Assembly: GCF_001653235.2 (NCBI RefSeq)
Contig: NC_035790.1
Span: 8,308,001 to 8,372,000 of the forward strand
From: Pochonia chlamydosporia 170
Taxonomy: Eukaryota > Ascomycota > Sordariomycetes > Hypocreales > Clavicipitaceae
DNA length: 64,000 nt
Direction: 5' to 3'
The position numbers were made by a program, and so were the translations under genes. Under the pieces are notes generated by a model. It saw only the letters and a list, made by a program, of their open reading frames with translations, was not told the origin of the DNA and did no database searches. Position 1 is the first letter of the stretch. Each line of letters starts with the position of its first letter. This document shows positions 12,501-24,300 of this stretch, in pieces.

Positions 12501-13293
12501 AAATACATATCGTCGTAGCTGGACATGAGTACGGTGCCTTCTGGTTTCGGACTCAGTTTTTTGAAGTAGTGAGCGGTCTCATGTATCAGATAGAGCTTCA
12601 CGCGCGATCCGTGCTCGTTGGCATCGTGGGCTAATTTGATGGCAACTTTGGATACAGCTTTAGACGCTACAGTTCCATACGCTCCGTGGCTAGCAAGTGA
12701 CGTCGGTGTTTTGATCGGTCACTATGCCAGAGCCATGGTAAAGGCGAAGGTTGATACGGAACCGTTAGATAAAATAGTCGCCTTGCTGCCAGCTTTTGCG
12801 TCTGTTTTAGCGTCTCTGCGAGTGCGGCGAAGTCTCGATTCATGCAAGGTCTGCTAACAAAGGGCATAGAACTTGGCTGAGCTGAATAAACTGGCTACAC
12901 TCACCTGATGACACATACGTATAAACGAGTTTATTTACACCATTAATTGCCCGGAAATAGATATGATACTACACAATATTTGTTCTCTTCTTGTTTCCTA
13001 AGATTTGTGCGTGCCCTGGTGTCAAACGGGCAACACTCCAGTCCATTCACACGAGACGCTAGGCGCAAATTAGAAGTAATTTGCAATCGACATGCATTCA
13101 CTTTTTGATGTATTCTTTTACGAACAGAAAATGATGCCATGTTGTATTGTTGCGTATTGCTCCACCAAAAAAACTACAAGAAGTGGACATGGGAAGTTAC
13201 AGCGTCCCGTCTAGAGGGCGGATAGAAGAATATCGTCACTTTGCTTTGGAGAACCGAACCCGAAACCCTTCGTTTATCCAGGTCGCCATAACA
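9600..13293. other. Long gene-poor stretch (3.7 kb)
   Basis: No gene is supportable. Repeats of GATCTGAG occur at about 9937-9957, and C-rich runs at about 11222-11245. A minus-strand open stretch at about 12374-12700 encodes an HExxH-like HETAH, but stops close it upstream and no protease domain is visible. The part next to 9600 is presumably the promoter of the Myb-type gene. Confidence 0.45.
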
Positions 13294-15035
13294 CTACAGT
13301 ACAGCCTCGACCCGAATCTGAACATCTTGTCCTGAGACGGGGGATATGATGCCAAGCGTAGGCACTTTGTCGTCCATCTCGGGAAAAGCCTGGCTCTCAA
13401 TACCACCAACGACTTGTATCTCATACCTCGTCACAAGAGTTGCAAGATAACTCAACGCCGTCTGCTGCGCCAAATGTCTCCCAGGACAATACGTCGCACC
13501 TCCACCAAACGGTCGGTACGTTCTTGCCGAGGCAAGCTTGGGACTCTCCAGAAACTTGTCAATGTCGAATCGTTCCGCATCCTCACCCCAGTACTCTTTG
13601 TTAAGGTGTAGCTGGCGGTAGGGCATCATTACGTCACTGCCAGGCTTGAACTCAAATCCTGCAATAGTGGTATCTTCAACGACGCGCCGAAACGTCGATG
13701 CGCCGCCGTGGATCCGCATTGTCTCATAGAATGCCGCGTTGAGCTTCGGGCATTCCTTTAGAAGACACTGGATATCAGGCTGGTGCTGTGTGCCGTTCTT
13801 GAAAGCTGGTGCGACTTCGCGCTTAATGTCTTCCTTAAGTTGTGGATTGTACAAGGTGTGAGCCAGGAACCAAAAGGCAAGAATGGACGGGTTTCCATTA
13901 ATCCTGGATGATGGGTAAGCATATGTTTCGGCTTGATATATCGAATGGGCATAGACGACTTACGCCCAGTACAGCTTGAATAAGACCGCCGCAATGTCTC
14001 GGGAGCTAATACCGTTTTTGCGCATCTCGTCTTCCGATCTCAATACGAAAGGAGCTGCATCCCGTCTCATATCTTGAGGCAGTTCAAAATACTTGGTCAA
14101 GCTGTGAACACAAATATCCTTGGCATCGTGTGCGGTTTTGGACAAGATTTTGGGGTAGCGGAACAGCAATTTCCACGCATGGTGATTGAACGTGTGGAAA
14201 GCATCTAGTAGCTCGGGGGAGTGTTCAAAGCATGCATTTCCAAAAAAGCTATTGGTCGAGACCATAACGATAATGTCACCCGTCCACTTCAGCATTCCAT
14301 GTACATGGCCATTTCCTGTGGTAAACCTGCTGTCGTGTTGTAGCACTCTGTCCAACTCTGAGAGAAAGTCACCGTAGAACTCTCGTGAGGAAGGGCCTTG
14401 AATCATGTCTGCTCGCACCCAGGACCGGACTGAGTTGGGAACTGACAGGGAGGTTTCGGAAACCATAGAACTCCACATGATATTTCGGGCGTTCTGGGAA
14501 ACGTCAACATAACCCATAACTTGATCAATGTATGCATCAAACAGCATTTCCCTCGTCTTTTTGTACGTCTCAGCGATGTGTCGTGGGTCAAGAATAATGT
14601 AGGTACGGCGACCCCCTATTAATACACTGAATGGCTGCGCTGGGGTCTGGAAATAGTTTCTGATACAGAGTGAGTGATGGTGTCTGAAAAGTCTGGGAGA
14701 CAACTGACCGAGCCCCTACAAGAGTCTTGTGGGTATCTCTAAGGAAGGCAATTGAATGCCCAACACCTAAGGAACTTTCAGTTTCACACAAGGTATGTTG
14801 CGCACAATCTCGAATTACCTGGTAGCCAATATGGCAGCATTGGAGGCTCCGACTTGGAATTCCATAGTGCGCCGCTTCGCAGAAGATATTGCCATGTGGA
14901 ATATGCAGCTATACAGAGTACGAGAACTCGAAGTAAGATATAATGAACAATGGTCAAGACTGTTGCACTGAGCCCAAAGGCGTTGGTGGCCACGACGTCG
15001 GCAACGGCGCCGGTTGGGCTGGCAGTGACATTCAT
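13294..15035 (-). CDS. Cytochrome P450 monooxygenase
   Basis: Four exons (15035-14819, 14766-14709, 14659-13964, 13903-13294) join in frame to 526 residues, a normal P450 length. An N-terminal membrane anchor (VLTIVHYILLRVLVLCIAAY) is followed by the Pro-rich hinge PPMLPYWLPG. The helix K ExxR motif is in AAFYETMRIHGG. The heme-binding Cys loop is FGGGATYCPGRHLA. This heme-loop form is typical of fungal P450s annotated as 7-alpha-hydroxylase or prostacyclin-synthase-like, so oxidation of a steroid or lipid is possible, but the substrate cannot be read from sequence. Introns are 52, 49 and 60 nt. No obvious biosynthetic partner lies within 5 kb on either side. Confidence 0.9.
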
Positions 15036-16195
15036 AATACCCTTTTGCCTGCTCGTGCGAGGCTGAGAATTGTGTGCGATTAGGAGGAGCAGACAATTTG
15101 TGTTATAATCGCCACGCCACGCTCATCAGTGGATTGGACGTACGAAAGATGAGTCTCAGAGCAGTCTCTGTTGATGTGTGGTTTACTCCTCTTCTCTATT
15201 CTAGGAGCATACGGTGTGTCAGAGTACTTATAGATAACTAAGTGTGAAAGCGACATCCGTGTCGTATACTTGATTCACTCCATCCCATTTTCAGGAATAG
15301 GATATTGGTTCATCTAGCGGCAAGATCCTGCACTTTTTCTTGTCGATGTGGCTTCGATGTAACCCCACCGACAAGATCGTGGCCAAATATTGGACCAGAA
15401 GCGCACGGTAAAATAAGATTTTTGTAATACCATTTTGGAATTGGACTGCGATTATTCGTCCGGTAGCCGATGTCGTGCGTGAACCTTGACAGGCGAACCG
15501 CTTTGGGGGGCAATATGGCCAAGGATACAGGGAAAAGTTCTGTCCCTTGTCATGCAAGTAAGCGATAACACTTCAAAAGCCCATCAGCGCTGGGCTGACA
15601 TGCATTGAAGATACAGGCTTTTGGTGGATTGTCCAGAGTTAAGGATTAGGAGGCGTCAAGCCTGCATCGCAGGGTGGTCAACTGGGACGTAGGGAGTCTT
15701 TATCAGAGTGGCACAAAAGTAGCATGTGTGGTATTTTGCAATGAGTTCAAAGATAATTGCCTCTCACGTCAGCCAACATGAAATATGCTCACTGATTTCC
15801 AGTAGTTCTATTCTGGCAAGTCGCATTCCATTGAGTGCAACATGCGTGAAGGTGACAACAGGCAGTGCTGTATGTGGCAATACCAATTATTGTCAGACTC
15901 AAGATCAACTACAACTCGCAATGTGTGACGTCGCCCGCACAATGGCATTCCGAAATGTCATTGAATATTCAACACCCAAGTGCCGGAACCCATGCATGAG
16001 GCCCAGATTGCCGCGTGTACTGAGAGTACATCTGCCGTTTAATAACTCAATTATCTCCAGTTGAGATACTCCCTATGCCCTGTTCACGTAAAGCATGACG
16101 TGGGCTTTGGTCATCGTCGCGTCGGGTCAAATCCTTACACACAGCATCAGCAACGAAGTCTAAAGTGACGCCCGCCGATTATGCCACCGGTTTCA
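15036..16195. other. Intergenic stretch
   Basis: About 1.2 kb upstream of the P450 and downstream of the next gene. Short open frames on both strands have no domain or coding signature. The right flank of the P450 start is presumably its promoter. Nothing else is seen. Confidence 0.4.
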
Positions 16196-16883
16196 TTAAA
16201 GGACTGCGCAACTGCCAGTAATGGTTGGAGAAGTTTCGTTCATGGCTCTTCCTTGCTTTTCCAGTTCTGTGGACGGTCGGCTGACGAATTCCCGGTGGTC
16301 CCAAAATTGACCTCCGTCTGGTCCACCCTCTGGATTCTTCCACTCAGATCGAGGAGGGTATGGCGATGTATCAAATAATAAACGAAGCGCAAACCTTGAT
16401 GCCGTCGAGCTCGAGAATCCGATGCGGCACGGTTCAATGAAGTTACCTTTCTCGATGGTGACAGCGTAGAATTTAGGTTGAAAAGCGTCGTCTTTGAGAC
16501 TAAGCTCATTGATTATAGTACTTTTTGACAAAATTGAGTCTCGAGCCCGTTGCGGAAGCCGCTTAGTGAGAGTTATTTGGAGGTTAAGCTGGCCAAGATG
16601 CCTTGGGTTTTTGCTCTGTGCGTCGCTGACGGTATTGACACTTTGACTTGATGGCTCAACCCGGTCAACTTGTTTTATGCTCTTCCACTCAATCTCAGCA
16701 GCGATCCAATAGTTCAAATTGCAACGACACCATAACTTCAACCTGGTTAGTGGTCATCCTAGGGTCACGGGGATGGCTACATACCTCGCCAGTTCCGTCG
16801 TTGTTGAAGCTTATAGACCTGCCATCTTGATCATACCACCACTCCTCCTCACCACACAGGATAGAGCAAAGCGCTTCGTTCAT
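16196..16883 (-). CDS. Conserved fungal protein of unknown function (5' end uncertain)
   Basis: Two exons (16883-16785 and 16735-16196) with a 49-nt intron (GTATGT donor, CACTAAC branch). Across the splice the frame reads DGTGE-LWCRCNLNYWIAAE. This pattern, followed later by DTSPYPPRSEWKNPEGGPDG and QFWDHREFV, is one I associate with an uncharacterised ascomycete family. I know of no biochemical role. The ATG at 16883 (MNEALCSILCGEEEWWYDQD) gives about 212 residues. The frame is open further upstream to about 17018 (SHPKFTFAINGIFQC), which looks coding but has no in-frame ATG. An extra 5' exon is therefore likely. No signal peptide or membrane segment is seen in the visible part. Confidence 0.6.
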
Positions 16884-17018
16884 GTTGTAAAAGTGGTTGC
16901 AAAGCGGGAAGTTATGGCACTGGAAGATGCCATTGATTGCGAAAGTAAACTTCGGATGAGAATACGTGTCATCGCGCAGAGAAAGACAGACGACTTGTGA
17001 AAAGAGTGGACCCGTCAA

Positions 17019-17525
17019 TACTCTGCCATGACAAAATTATGCATTGATGAATAGATGGCTTATATTTGGTTCAAGGGAGACTATGTGCAGCATTGACGGG
17101 TGCTATTTTCCTTTTTTTCCCTTTGTTCTCTACTTGTTTCTACAGTCTACGCGATCCTTGGGCGCGATGAGGGCCAAAACATAAGCGAACCAAAGAGGCA
17201 GGATCGGAGGTTAGAGCCCAGCTCCAGATACGGGCTCGTCGACCGCGTTGATGGGTCATCAACTAGCATGAGAGTAATTGTTAAATACACTAAACTTTCC
17301 TGACTTATTCGGTATTCACATGTCGTGCTTTTCTCCTCTTCAACTCAGGGACTAATAAAAAGATATACCTACCAGGCATGACGAATAATCGGAATTGCAT
17401 TAACAGGTCGCATTGTCGATATAACGACAGGTGCAGCTTGAGCTATCAAGCAAAGCGAAATTATGATATTCACCAAGTTGTAGACTATACATTGTAGCGC
17501 ATAGAGGTATCTTTGTCTTCCCTCG
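17019..17525. other. Intergenic stretch
   Basis: About 0.5 kb between two minus-strand genes, with short pyrimidine-rich runs (for example at 17107-17150). It probably holds the missing 5' exon and promoter of the gene to the left. No feature could be fixed. Confidence 0.35.
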
Positions 17526-18323
17526 TTAAACATCTGACAACCCCCAAACCTCATTACACCTAGCCGGCGCCTCCCCTGTAACATTATCCCAGCAAACCCA
17601 ATCAGCACTACCATATGCACTGATGGCAGCAATGCCCGACTTGTCTTTATTTGGAGCGCACTGGGCCTTGATGCGCAACCCGCCTTCTTCACCGAGCAGT
17701 TGTGGTGGAATCAATATCTGCAGAAGCCCAAACCCTTCGATTCGGCCTAGCAAGACTGTATTAGGCGTTGTGAGCGACTTGCCACCTGATGCTGACAGAT
17801 ACGCAGCTCTATTACTAGCTGTAAGGATGGTATTAGTCCCAGACAAAAGCAAGAATTTATTTCAATCAGCGTGCACAGCCGCTTTGACAGGTACTAACCT
17901 CCAGCCTCCCACCATAGCAGGCGCTCGATTCGGCAAGTGTAGCACAGTCCCAGTTTGTATCAGCTCCAGGCCATTCTCCGATCTTGGGGCTCATGTAAAC
18001 GCCTTTGCCTAGTTGATCAGAGCTTTTAGATCCAGACCAAACGAGCATGCCACCCGCTTTTGCGTACTGGGCGGCTTGTTCCTGTTGCAATTTTTGCTAG
18101 TTTCTCCTCTCTGCCTGGAAGCTCTGTCTTCCTATTTGATAGCAGTGGGCATAGCTAAAGGGGTAGCACATGAAGGGGTACTTGGTAAAATAGGTGATAA
18201 ATATACGGATTCTCAACTTACTTCGCTGACGGTTCTATAGCTTACGAGGACGCTCGATCCGCGCGTGTCCAAGAGAGAAGCAATGACGGAGGAGATAAAA
18301 GCAAAAACTGCTAACGGCTTCAC
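17526..18323 (-). CDS. Putative small secreted protein, family not assigned; non-ATG start
   Basis: Three exons are inferred (18323-18222, 18081-17913, 17818-17526), about 187 residues. The first exon encodes a hydrophobic leader (KPLAVFAFISSVIAS) that looks like a signal peptide and ends in SYRTVSE. Exon 2 continues EQAAQYAKAGGMLVW and then LGKGVYMSPKIGEWPG. Exon 3 ends with CWDNVTGEAPARCNEVWGL. The codon where ATG is expected reads GTG (18321-18323), and no in-frame ATG lies between it and an upstream stop. Either a further 5' exon exists or the start codon was lost. The exon 2/3 junction uses a GTGGGA donor, chosen because the stronger-looking GTTAGT breaks the frame. The LGxGVY region recalls fungal secreted proteins whose fold I cannot name with confidence, so no function is claimed. 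Confidence 0.5.
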
Positions 18324-19526
18324 CCTTGGAAGCAAGCTGATGAAGTGAGCAAGTAAAGAACGGTAGAGCTAGCAGAAGTGTACTGGACGAAAGCAATTTC
18401 ACGGGGACGTATATATAGAACCACGAGAAGCGGTTGGCGTGTGATATATACAGAGCGATATTCGGATGCGTTGGCACTGAAAAATAAGGGACATGAGTCC
18501 ACTCCTGCAGACAACTCATGCCAAGACTTCCAAGAAGAAAGGCATTTATTAACAGAGGTCAAAACAACCTACAACGGGGCCGTTGCGCCGCCGTGAAACA
18601 ACCGGCACTTGACCCTCAACTTAGTAGAGTGACCCTGGTAGACTACAAAATAACTCCTAATCGCCGCGTGATAGTGCATCTTGGCCTTTTCAACTCTAAG
18701 TATGTGCCATATCTTTGAGGTGATGGTATGCTTATGCGTAATAGACTGTAATCTTAGGCTGTCGTCATGAGCTAGGTAATGGGTTCCGCGTAAATTTCTA
18801 TACTGCCAATAATTGGGTTTTTTCTGGATTAGTTATAGTCTGTCTTACTAAAAACATACTGCCAGATCAACAACGTCGCCGCGGCTCCGGACACGTCTTC
18901 TTCGCTGCCTTACATTGACAAACTTCGCCGGGAATTACCATTCCAAGGTAAACGTGTCAAACATTCTGCCCGACACTAAGCCTTGCTTGAAGTTTGGCCC
19001 TGTTAAGGTTAGCTAAGCTGAGCTACATCAACGGCGCCGAGAAAAGGGTGCTGCTGTTGCAAGCAAGGCTAGGTGTTTGTTATTCGTTCATTTTGTCTGA
19101 GCTGCCATGCAGCAACCACATAGTGACAGCACGTTATTATTTGCACAACCAAGTTCTGGAGAGACAACCACTTTACTGGTCTCACATAGCAAAGCCCATG
19201 GCACAGAATGCTTGACAGATGTTTCTCAAACACAGATCAAGTGTCCCAAATTGCCACTACCGTTGTTGTTCGTCATTTTCTCTCCAATGGTTCATCGGTG
19301 GTAATTTCGTTCATTTCGACTCCAGCATAGGCAGCAAGCAAGCTGCGTTGCGAACTCGGTAGAACACTTCGTCGTAGCAACCTTACTGCTCACTTGCTCA
19401 TGATCGATACGCCCCCTCCTGTCATATTTTTGCCCCCGTAGAACTAAAATTGGGGGCTGTCTGATGGGAAAGTGCAAGTCAATTGATGACACTGCGAAGG
19501 CTGATGGCTAAGCGATTGGCAAATGT
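18324..19526. other. Intergenic stretch
   Basis: About 1.2 kb with only short open frames on either strand. The part near 18324-18400 would be the promoter or missing 5' exon of the secreted-protein gene. No RNA gene or repeat was recognised. Confidence 0.4.
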
Positions 19527-20843
19527 TCATCCCCCATTTACTGATTCACTTGAGTCTTCCTCTAGGAAAGACGCTGACCTCAGGCGCCGTATCACCTCCA
19601 CGGCTGAAAGGCGCTTCTCGGGTTCGTATGCGACCATGTCGTAGACCAAGCGGATAAACTCTTCTCGTTGACGGGTAGACAGATGCAATGCATCCTTAGC
19701 AACCCGGCTGTCAATTGTCTTGTCGCTGCGTTTTTCTTCGAACCACCACTCTGGTTCTGTTGTGTCCTGTACTTGTCCCGGTTCGCAGTACCCGTATTCA
19801 TCGAAGTCGAACTTTCCTTTCCAGTGTTGGGGTATCGGGCCGAGATAGTTTACAATCGTACCGATTAGGATCTCAAATATCCGAAATACTGTGGGGAATA
19901 AGACCTTCTTTGTGTGAATCTGGTAGAGAACGCATGCAAGTTGCCAAACATCACTTTGGGCTGAGGGTAGATAGCCAAAGCAGAGTTCTGGGGGGAAGAA
20001 ATCGATTGGGACTCCCAGCGACGGTGGCGGGCGATCTTTGAAGAAGGCTTGTCCGAAGTCAATAATCCGAATCTTAGTGAGCAGAGAGTAGTCTAGGCTT
20101 GAGAGGTGAGGGCTCTGAACAACTTGCTTCGGAGCATGCGGTGAGCATCGGCCGCTGGTCAACCTGAGGTTCTCCGTCTTCACAGGACCAAGAAGTTCAT
20201 ATATACGAGCTAGAGACATGGACTGGATGTCTGGAAGGTCGAATACAATATTAGATACGGTGAGGTCTGCAGTCATATTAATGCCCGTTATTCAGCCGAA
20301 GTTAGCCTTAAGGTTAAGGAACAGCTTACCACCGTGACAGACTCCATAGTGATGGAGGAAGGCAATAGCGCTGGCAACTTGTTGGCATATCTGGTGTCGC
20401 ATACTCCTAGATAGCGCTGTGGAAACATTGACCTTCTGTAGACTTGGTCCGAGAACAGGAAAGGTGAGACAGCGATGCTTGCCGTTTGGGCCGGAGATCG
20501 TGAACGAGTCATACAAAACTACCACGTTCGGATGCCCAGGGCCGGCGACAGTTCTTAGGTGTTGAAGGACACTCAGTTCGCCATCGGCCACGTCCAAAGG
20601 CTCGGCACAAAGAATTTTCATGGCATAGTAAGATGGTGAGGGCGCAGACGAGCGAACTAGCCAGACTGTCGAGAAGCCCCCATGGCCAAGTTTGTGGATG
20701 ACTTCGTACGCCTGCTCGCCATTACGGATGGTGTCACCAATGTCGACCGGATGGTAACCACCAGGTGCGTATTTCTCGACATCCTCAACGCATGGCATTA
20801 GAGGCTGGCGATACTGGAAGGGGGGCGGTGTCTCTGGTGACAT
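19527..20843 (-). CDS. SRPK-like serine/threonine protein kinase
   Basis: Two exons (20843-20330 and 20266-19527, intron 20267-20329) give 417 residues. SRPK kinases phosphorylate Arg/Ser-rich splicing factors, and fungi carry many diverged copies of unknown target. Seen here: Gly-rich loop LGHGGFSTVWLV, catalytic Lys in YYAMKIL, and catalytic loop VCHGDLTVSN, which spans the splice and has HGD in place of HRD. The DFG motif is in RIIDFGQAF, and FFPPELCFG lies in the P+1 region. The domain is split by a spacer between the catalytic loop and DFG (about 45 residues), as in SRPKs. HGD instead of HRD is common in this fungal branch, and the Asp is kept, so activity is plausible. The frame is also open upstream to an ATG at 21047. 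The start at MSPETPPPFQYRQPL was preferred because the leader looks non-coding. Confidence 0.85.
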
Positions 20844-21807
20844 AATAAATGATAAAAGTGGTTGAGATTGACTCTGTGATGGGAACCTTTGGGAAGTCTT
20901 GTCAGATGGCTGGGACGGAACAAAGGCCAAGTAGCACCAGACCAGACAGAAAAAGTGGAGAGCAGCCCGCAAGTGGTTTGCAGGCAAGCACACAGTGCAG
21001 GCAATAAAATATGGGGGGCTGCCGAACATCAAATTGATGCCTTCCAAATGTTCAATGTTGCCAGTTAATGCATTTCAGAAGGGGGGAGTGTCAATAGCAC
21101 CAGGCTTTATTAGACTCAATACATACGACCAGATAGCCAAGTACCATGACGGCTCAGAGGTTTGGTCGATGCCAGTTGAGGCACTCGAAATCGCAGAGGC
21201 TCTAGCACCAGCCAGTCCGGTCCATGCAAAGGCCGCAGGAGGCTTATTTGATATCAATTGATATTTTGATCAATTGAATTAGGGTTTTTCCAGCCGCCCA
21301 GGCTCTCTAATGTTGCTCAATCGCCAATCAAACCAAGACCCAGTGCGTGTTGGAGTTCGGTCGCCTTCCTGGCTGGCTGGCCGGCTGGCCGGCGTGTACT
21401 CGACCTGTGGCCGTCTTATATCCAGCGCTTAGGGTGCATGTCCGGCGTCAAGTTCGTAATATGTAGGTTTCCAGCCCGTAGGCGGCCGGGTCAAGCGCCC
21501 ATTTGCTTTCTGTGGGTGATGATGATTTCAAGTTGAGACTCGATTTGTTTCGCAAAGCGCTGGGAGCCAGCACGTAGGGAGGCTAAAATAGGGATGGAAG
21601 TTGACGCCACCACGGTTGAATCTGAGTTATTTCAAAGCAATCATCTACATATAAATAGCTTACATTTCCTGGTATATTTCCATGGAGAGAATGAAAAGCA
21701 GTCTTTAACTTTCTTATCAGTGCCTCTGTGCCTTTGTTGTTTTCTTACGATACGAGATTGCCTTGCCTTCCATTTCCTTCTGCAGTTCTTCATTACCTGT
21801 GGGAATT
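20844..21807. other. Divergent intergenic region
   Basis: About 1 kb between the SRPK-like gene and a plus-strand gene. It holds a GGCTGGCC-type tandem run at about 21371-21393. No gene is supported, and promoter function for both sides is assumed. Confidence 0.4.
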
Positions 21808-22488
21808 ATGAGCTCCAGGCGCCAACGGTATACCCTTGGGCACGGCGTGTACGCTGGGGAGATCGTTCTCGACAACGGGGAGACCATCTGGGTTGAGTAT
21901 CTCGACGATGTTGTGAACCACGCGGTATCGGCGCTGGAGTATCTCCAAGACGCCGTCGAATATATCGCCGCGAGAATTTGCGAAGTCGAGTCTTACAACT
22001 CCATTCAAATTAGGTACTTGAGCATTATCGGCGCACACCTGACCTAGTCACCAGATACTTACCGAAGACCTAGGTCCATATTCCACAGCACCACAATCCA
22101 GAATGGGAGGAAGGTCCACGACCGACTTGGGCATCACCTAACTTTTACGGCGGCGCGTTACGTCAATGACGTTGTAACAGAGTCGAAAACAGGCCATGCA
22201 TACGTCAGCGGCATAGATCTGAGGCGTAGTGCCGAGCGTTGGTATGACAGAGTCGAACTTCAACGTGTGAGGTGGGACGATGAGAGAGGGTCCTCGCAAG
22301 GGAGTCGCGACACCCAAAGCACCAGCAGTAGGCGGTCGGCTGAGCGGAGCACGAGCTCGCGCAGTGCAGCTGGTCAGTCTTCGACCGCTTCAACTGCTGA
22401 CGGATGGTACCCGGACCCGTGGGCGGCGGAATCTGGAATGGCTGAGCGATACTATGCGAATGGCCAGTGGACGGAGTACACACGTTGA
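21808..22488 (+). CDS. Hypothetical protein with Ser-rich low-complexity segment
   Basis: Two exons (21808-22013 and about 22074-22488) give about 206 residues. The 5' donor GTACTT is clear. The acceptor could be the AG at 22066-22067 or at 22072-22073, and both keep the frame (the former adds two residues). The N-terminal half (YTLGHGVYAGEIVLDNGETI, then WVEYLDDVVNHAVSALEYLQDA) looks folded and acidic-amphipathic. A long Ser/Thr/Arg-rich stretch follows (for example TQSTSSRRSAERSTSSRSA). The C-terminus is Trp-rich (DGWYPDPWAAE). No signal peptide or membrane segment is seen. I do not recognise the family. Confidence 0.55.
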
Positions 22489-23742
22489 TTTGTGAGCGAC
22501 GTAAGACGTTTGTAGAGGTGTTATATATGGCGCATTTTGATAGCAAATGTTTTGAATTGTCGTGATTTGGGGCTCCTCAAGAGTATTTTCATTTAGTTTA
22601 TCACTGTATTCCACATGTTTGTGGTACTCGCCGATGCCGTTTGGCATTCATGAACAGTATCCGGATTTTTTTGAGCTCCTAAGTCTACTCTGCGTGAATT
22701 CTCCCTTGTAATATCTTGGAAGCTAGTTGAGACCTCTACTCACCAGAAACAGCTTTGAGACTGCCTATTCGTGGCGGTTCGGCCCTTCGGATCCAGATGA
22801 ATGGATCAACCTGAGATGGGTGAGATGTCCCTATAATTCCGTGTATTAAGTTCAAGAGTTGACTTGAACGGCTATGAAAGGGCTGTATTTTCCAGCTGTA
22901 GCAAAGCAGCATTGTCCCATTGTGTGTTGACGATATCCACAACGCATGACAATAGAGTAGAACCAGTTAAAAGTTAGATTCTAAACTTGCAACAAATTCG
23001 TTTTTGCTTACCATCAAGATGCCTCAGCTCACGTCTAACAAAAGCAGTAATGATTTCTTGGCAAGCGGTGATGGCATGATGACTGGTCAGCTGGCTCGTA
23101 TCTGTACCAGCTGAACCAACAAACGGGCGTCGAGATAAAATAAATAACACAAGTCCGTATTGATAGATTGGACCCCATCAAGCCCCTCAAAATCGATACC
23201 ATGATGTCGGGAGGGATATTCACGGTGTAACTGTAATTTTGCTGCAAATTTGCTGCCTTGGATGTCTCATATTAGTTCGTCATGAGTGTGGCGGGCTCGG
23301 ATACGACTTATTATTAGGCAACTTTGTGTCACTTGTGCTGCAAGCCATTCAACCGCATGACCACTCACAGACGTGAGAAGCCTGAGAGCTGAGCTCGCTG
23401 GGCTGCTTCCAAAAGCTAGCACATCAAACAACCTCTCACAGTGTTTTGACAACGTCAGAATGCATAAAGCCACAAAATGATATGGTTGGTTACGTAGACT
23501 CAGCCCCCTTGGAGGGGTTTCCAGCACCCATCCCGTTGTCCATTGAAATAGTTGGTTTGACACCTCTATACTCCGTACCACTTCATGAAAAGTTTCCTAA
23601 AAGTTCAAAAACTGCTGTGTAGTACGACTCCAAGCCAACTATCAGTTACTAGCCGATTGATCGGGCTGCTGCACGCGGCCCAGCACCAAACGCCAACCAA
23701 ACAGCAGACATTCGATAGAAACTCACACCACAGATCAACAAC
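22489..23742. other. Intergenic stretch
   Basis: About 1.25 kb, AT-leaning, with no coding region on either strand. The motif TACTCCGTA occurs at 23570-23578 just before the next gene. The same 9-mer or its reverse occurs in other gene-free stretches of the window. Confidence 0.4.
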
Positions 23743-24300
23743 ATGGGCCAATTCTCTTATCTCGATACGGATAGTGAACGCTTGCCTGAGGGGCTCACCC
23801 GCGTGGGCTATGATGCCGATACTGGCATTTATTCATTCCAGGACAAGCACGGTGACTATTGGGAGGGATCGCCTGGCTGCCAGTATGGGACTCTACGGCG
23901 AGTCCATAGTTCACCACAACAGTCACCGTTGGATGCGGAAGGCGACAAGTGGGAGTGGGAGCGGATGAAGGTCGACCACGATATAGATCAATACGAGTAT
24001 ACCAGTTATGAGGATCTGAACGCCCAGGGCGGAGCCATCGAAGAGGAGGAGCTCAAGCTAGCCGGTTCACCAGATAAAAGCCAGGCGCAGGGTCGGTTTA
24101 GTACTCTTTCCAGGTGGGCTAGGACTCTTCGTCGGTTTTCGGTCAGTTCTGTCACCGCGGGTAACCATACAGATGGTCGTTCTGCTACTTGTGGCAACCC
24201 TCCGCAGTCGAAAGGGGACGATGAGGTCGCAGGAGAGAAGCACACGTTGAAACGGGCAGTAACCTTCGACGAAATCCTGGCGTCAAAGAAACAAACTTAG
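23743..24300 (+). CDS. Conserved fungal hypothetical protein (about 185 aa)
   Basis: A single exon starting at ATG in a good context (acaacATGGGC). The first 55 residues (MGQFSYLDTDSERLPEGLTR, then VGYDADTGIYSFQDKHGDYW) form a pattern I recognise from small ascomycete proteins of unknown role. They look like a compact beta-rich module with repeated Tyr/Trp-Asp pairs. The rest is acidic then basic and Ser-rich (WARTLRRFSVSSVTAG), probably disordered, ending EILASKKQT. There is no signal peptide or membrane segment. Some database entries link such N-terminal modules with carbohydrate-binding proteins, but the sequence alone does not show this. Confidence 0.65.
   Translation: MGQFSYLDTDSERLPEGLTRVGYDADTGIYSFQDKHGDYWEGSPGCQYGTLRRVHSSPQQSPLDAEGDKWEWERMKVDHDIDQYEYTSYEDLNAQGGAIEEEELKLAGSPDKSQAQGRFSTLSRWARTLRRFSVSSVTAGNHTDGRSATCGNPPQSKGDDEVAGEKHTLKRAVTFDEILASKKQT

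Noticed and set aside
12374..12700. Minus-strand frame with HETAH, resembling a zinc-protease HExxH site
   Set aside because: Only about 100 codons are open, stops (TAG, TGA) close it upstream near 12730, no third zinc ligand or protease fold is visible, and the opposite strand is open too.
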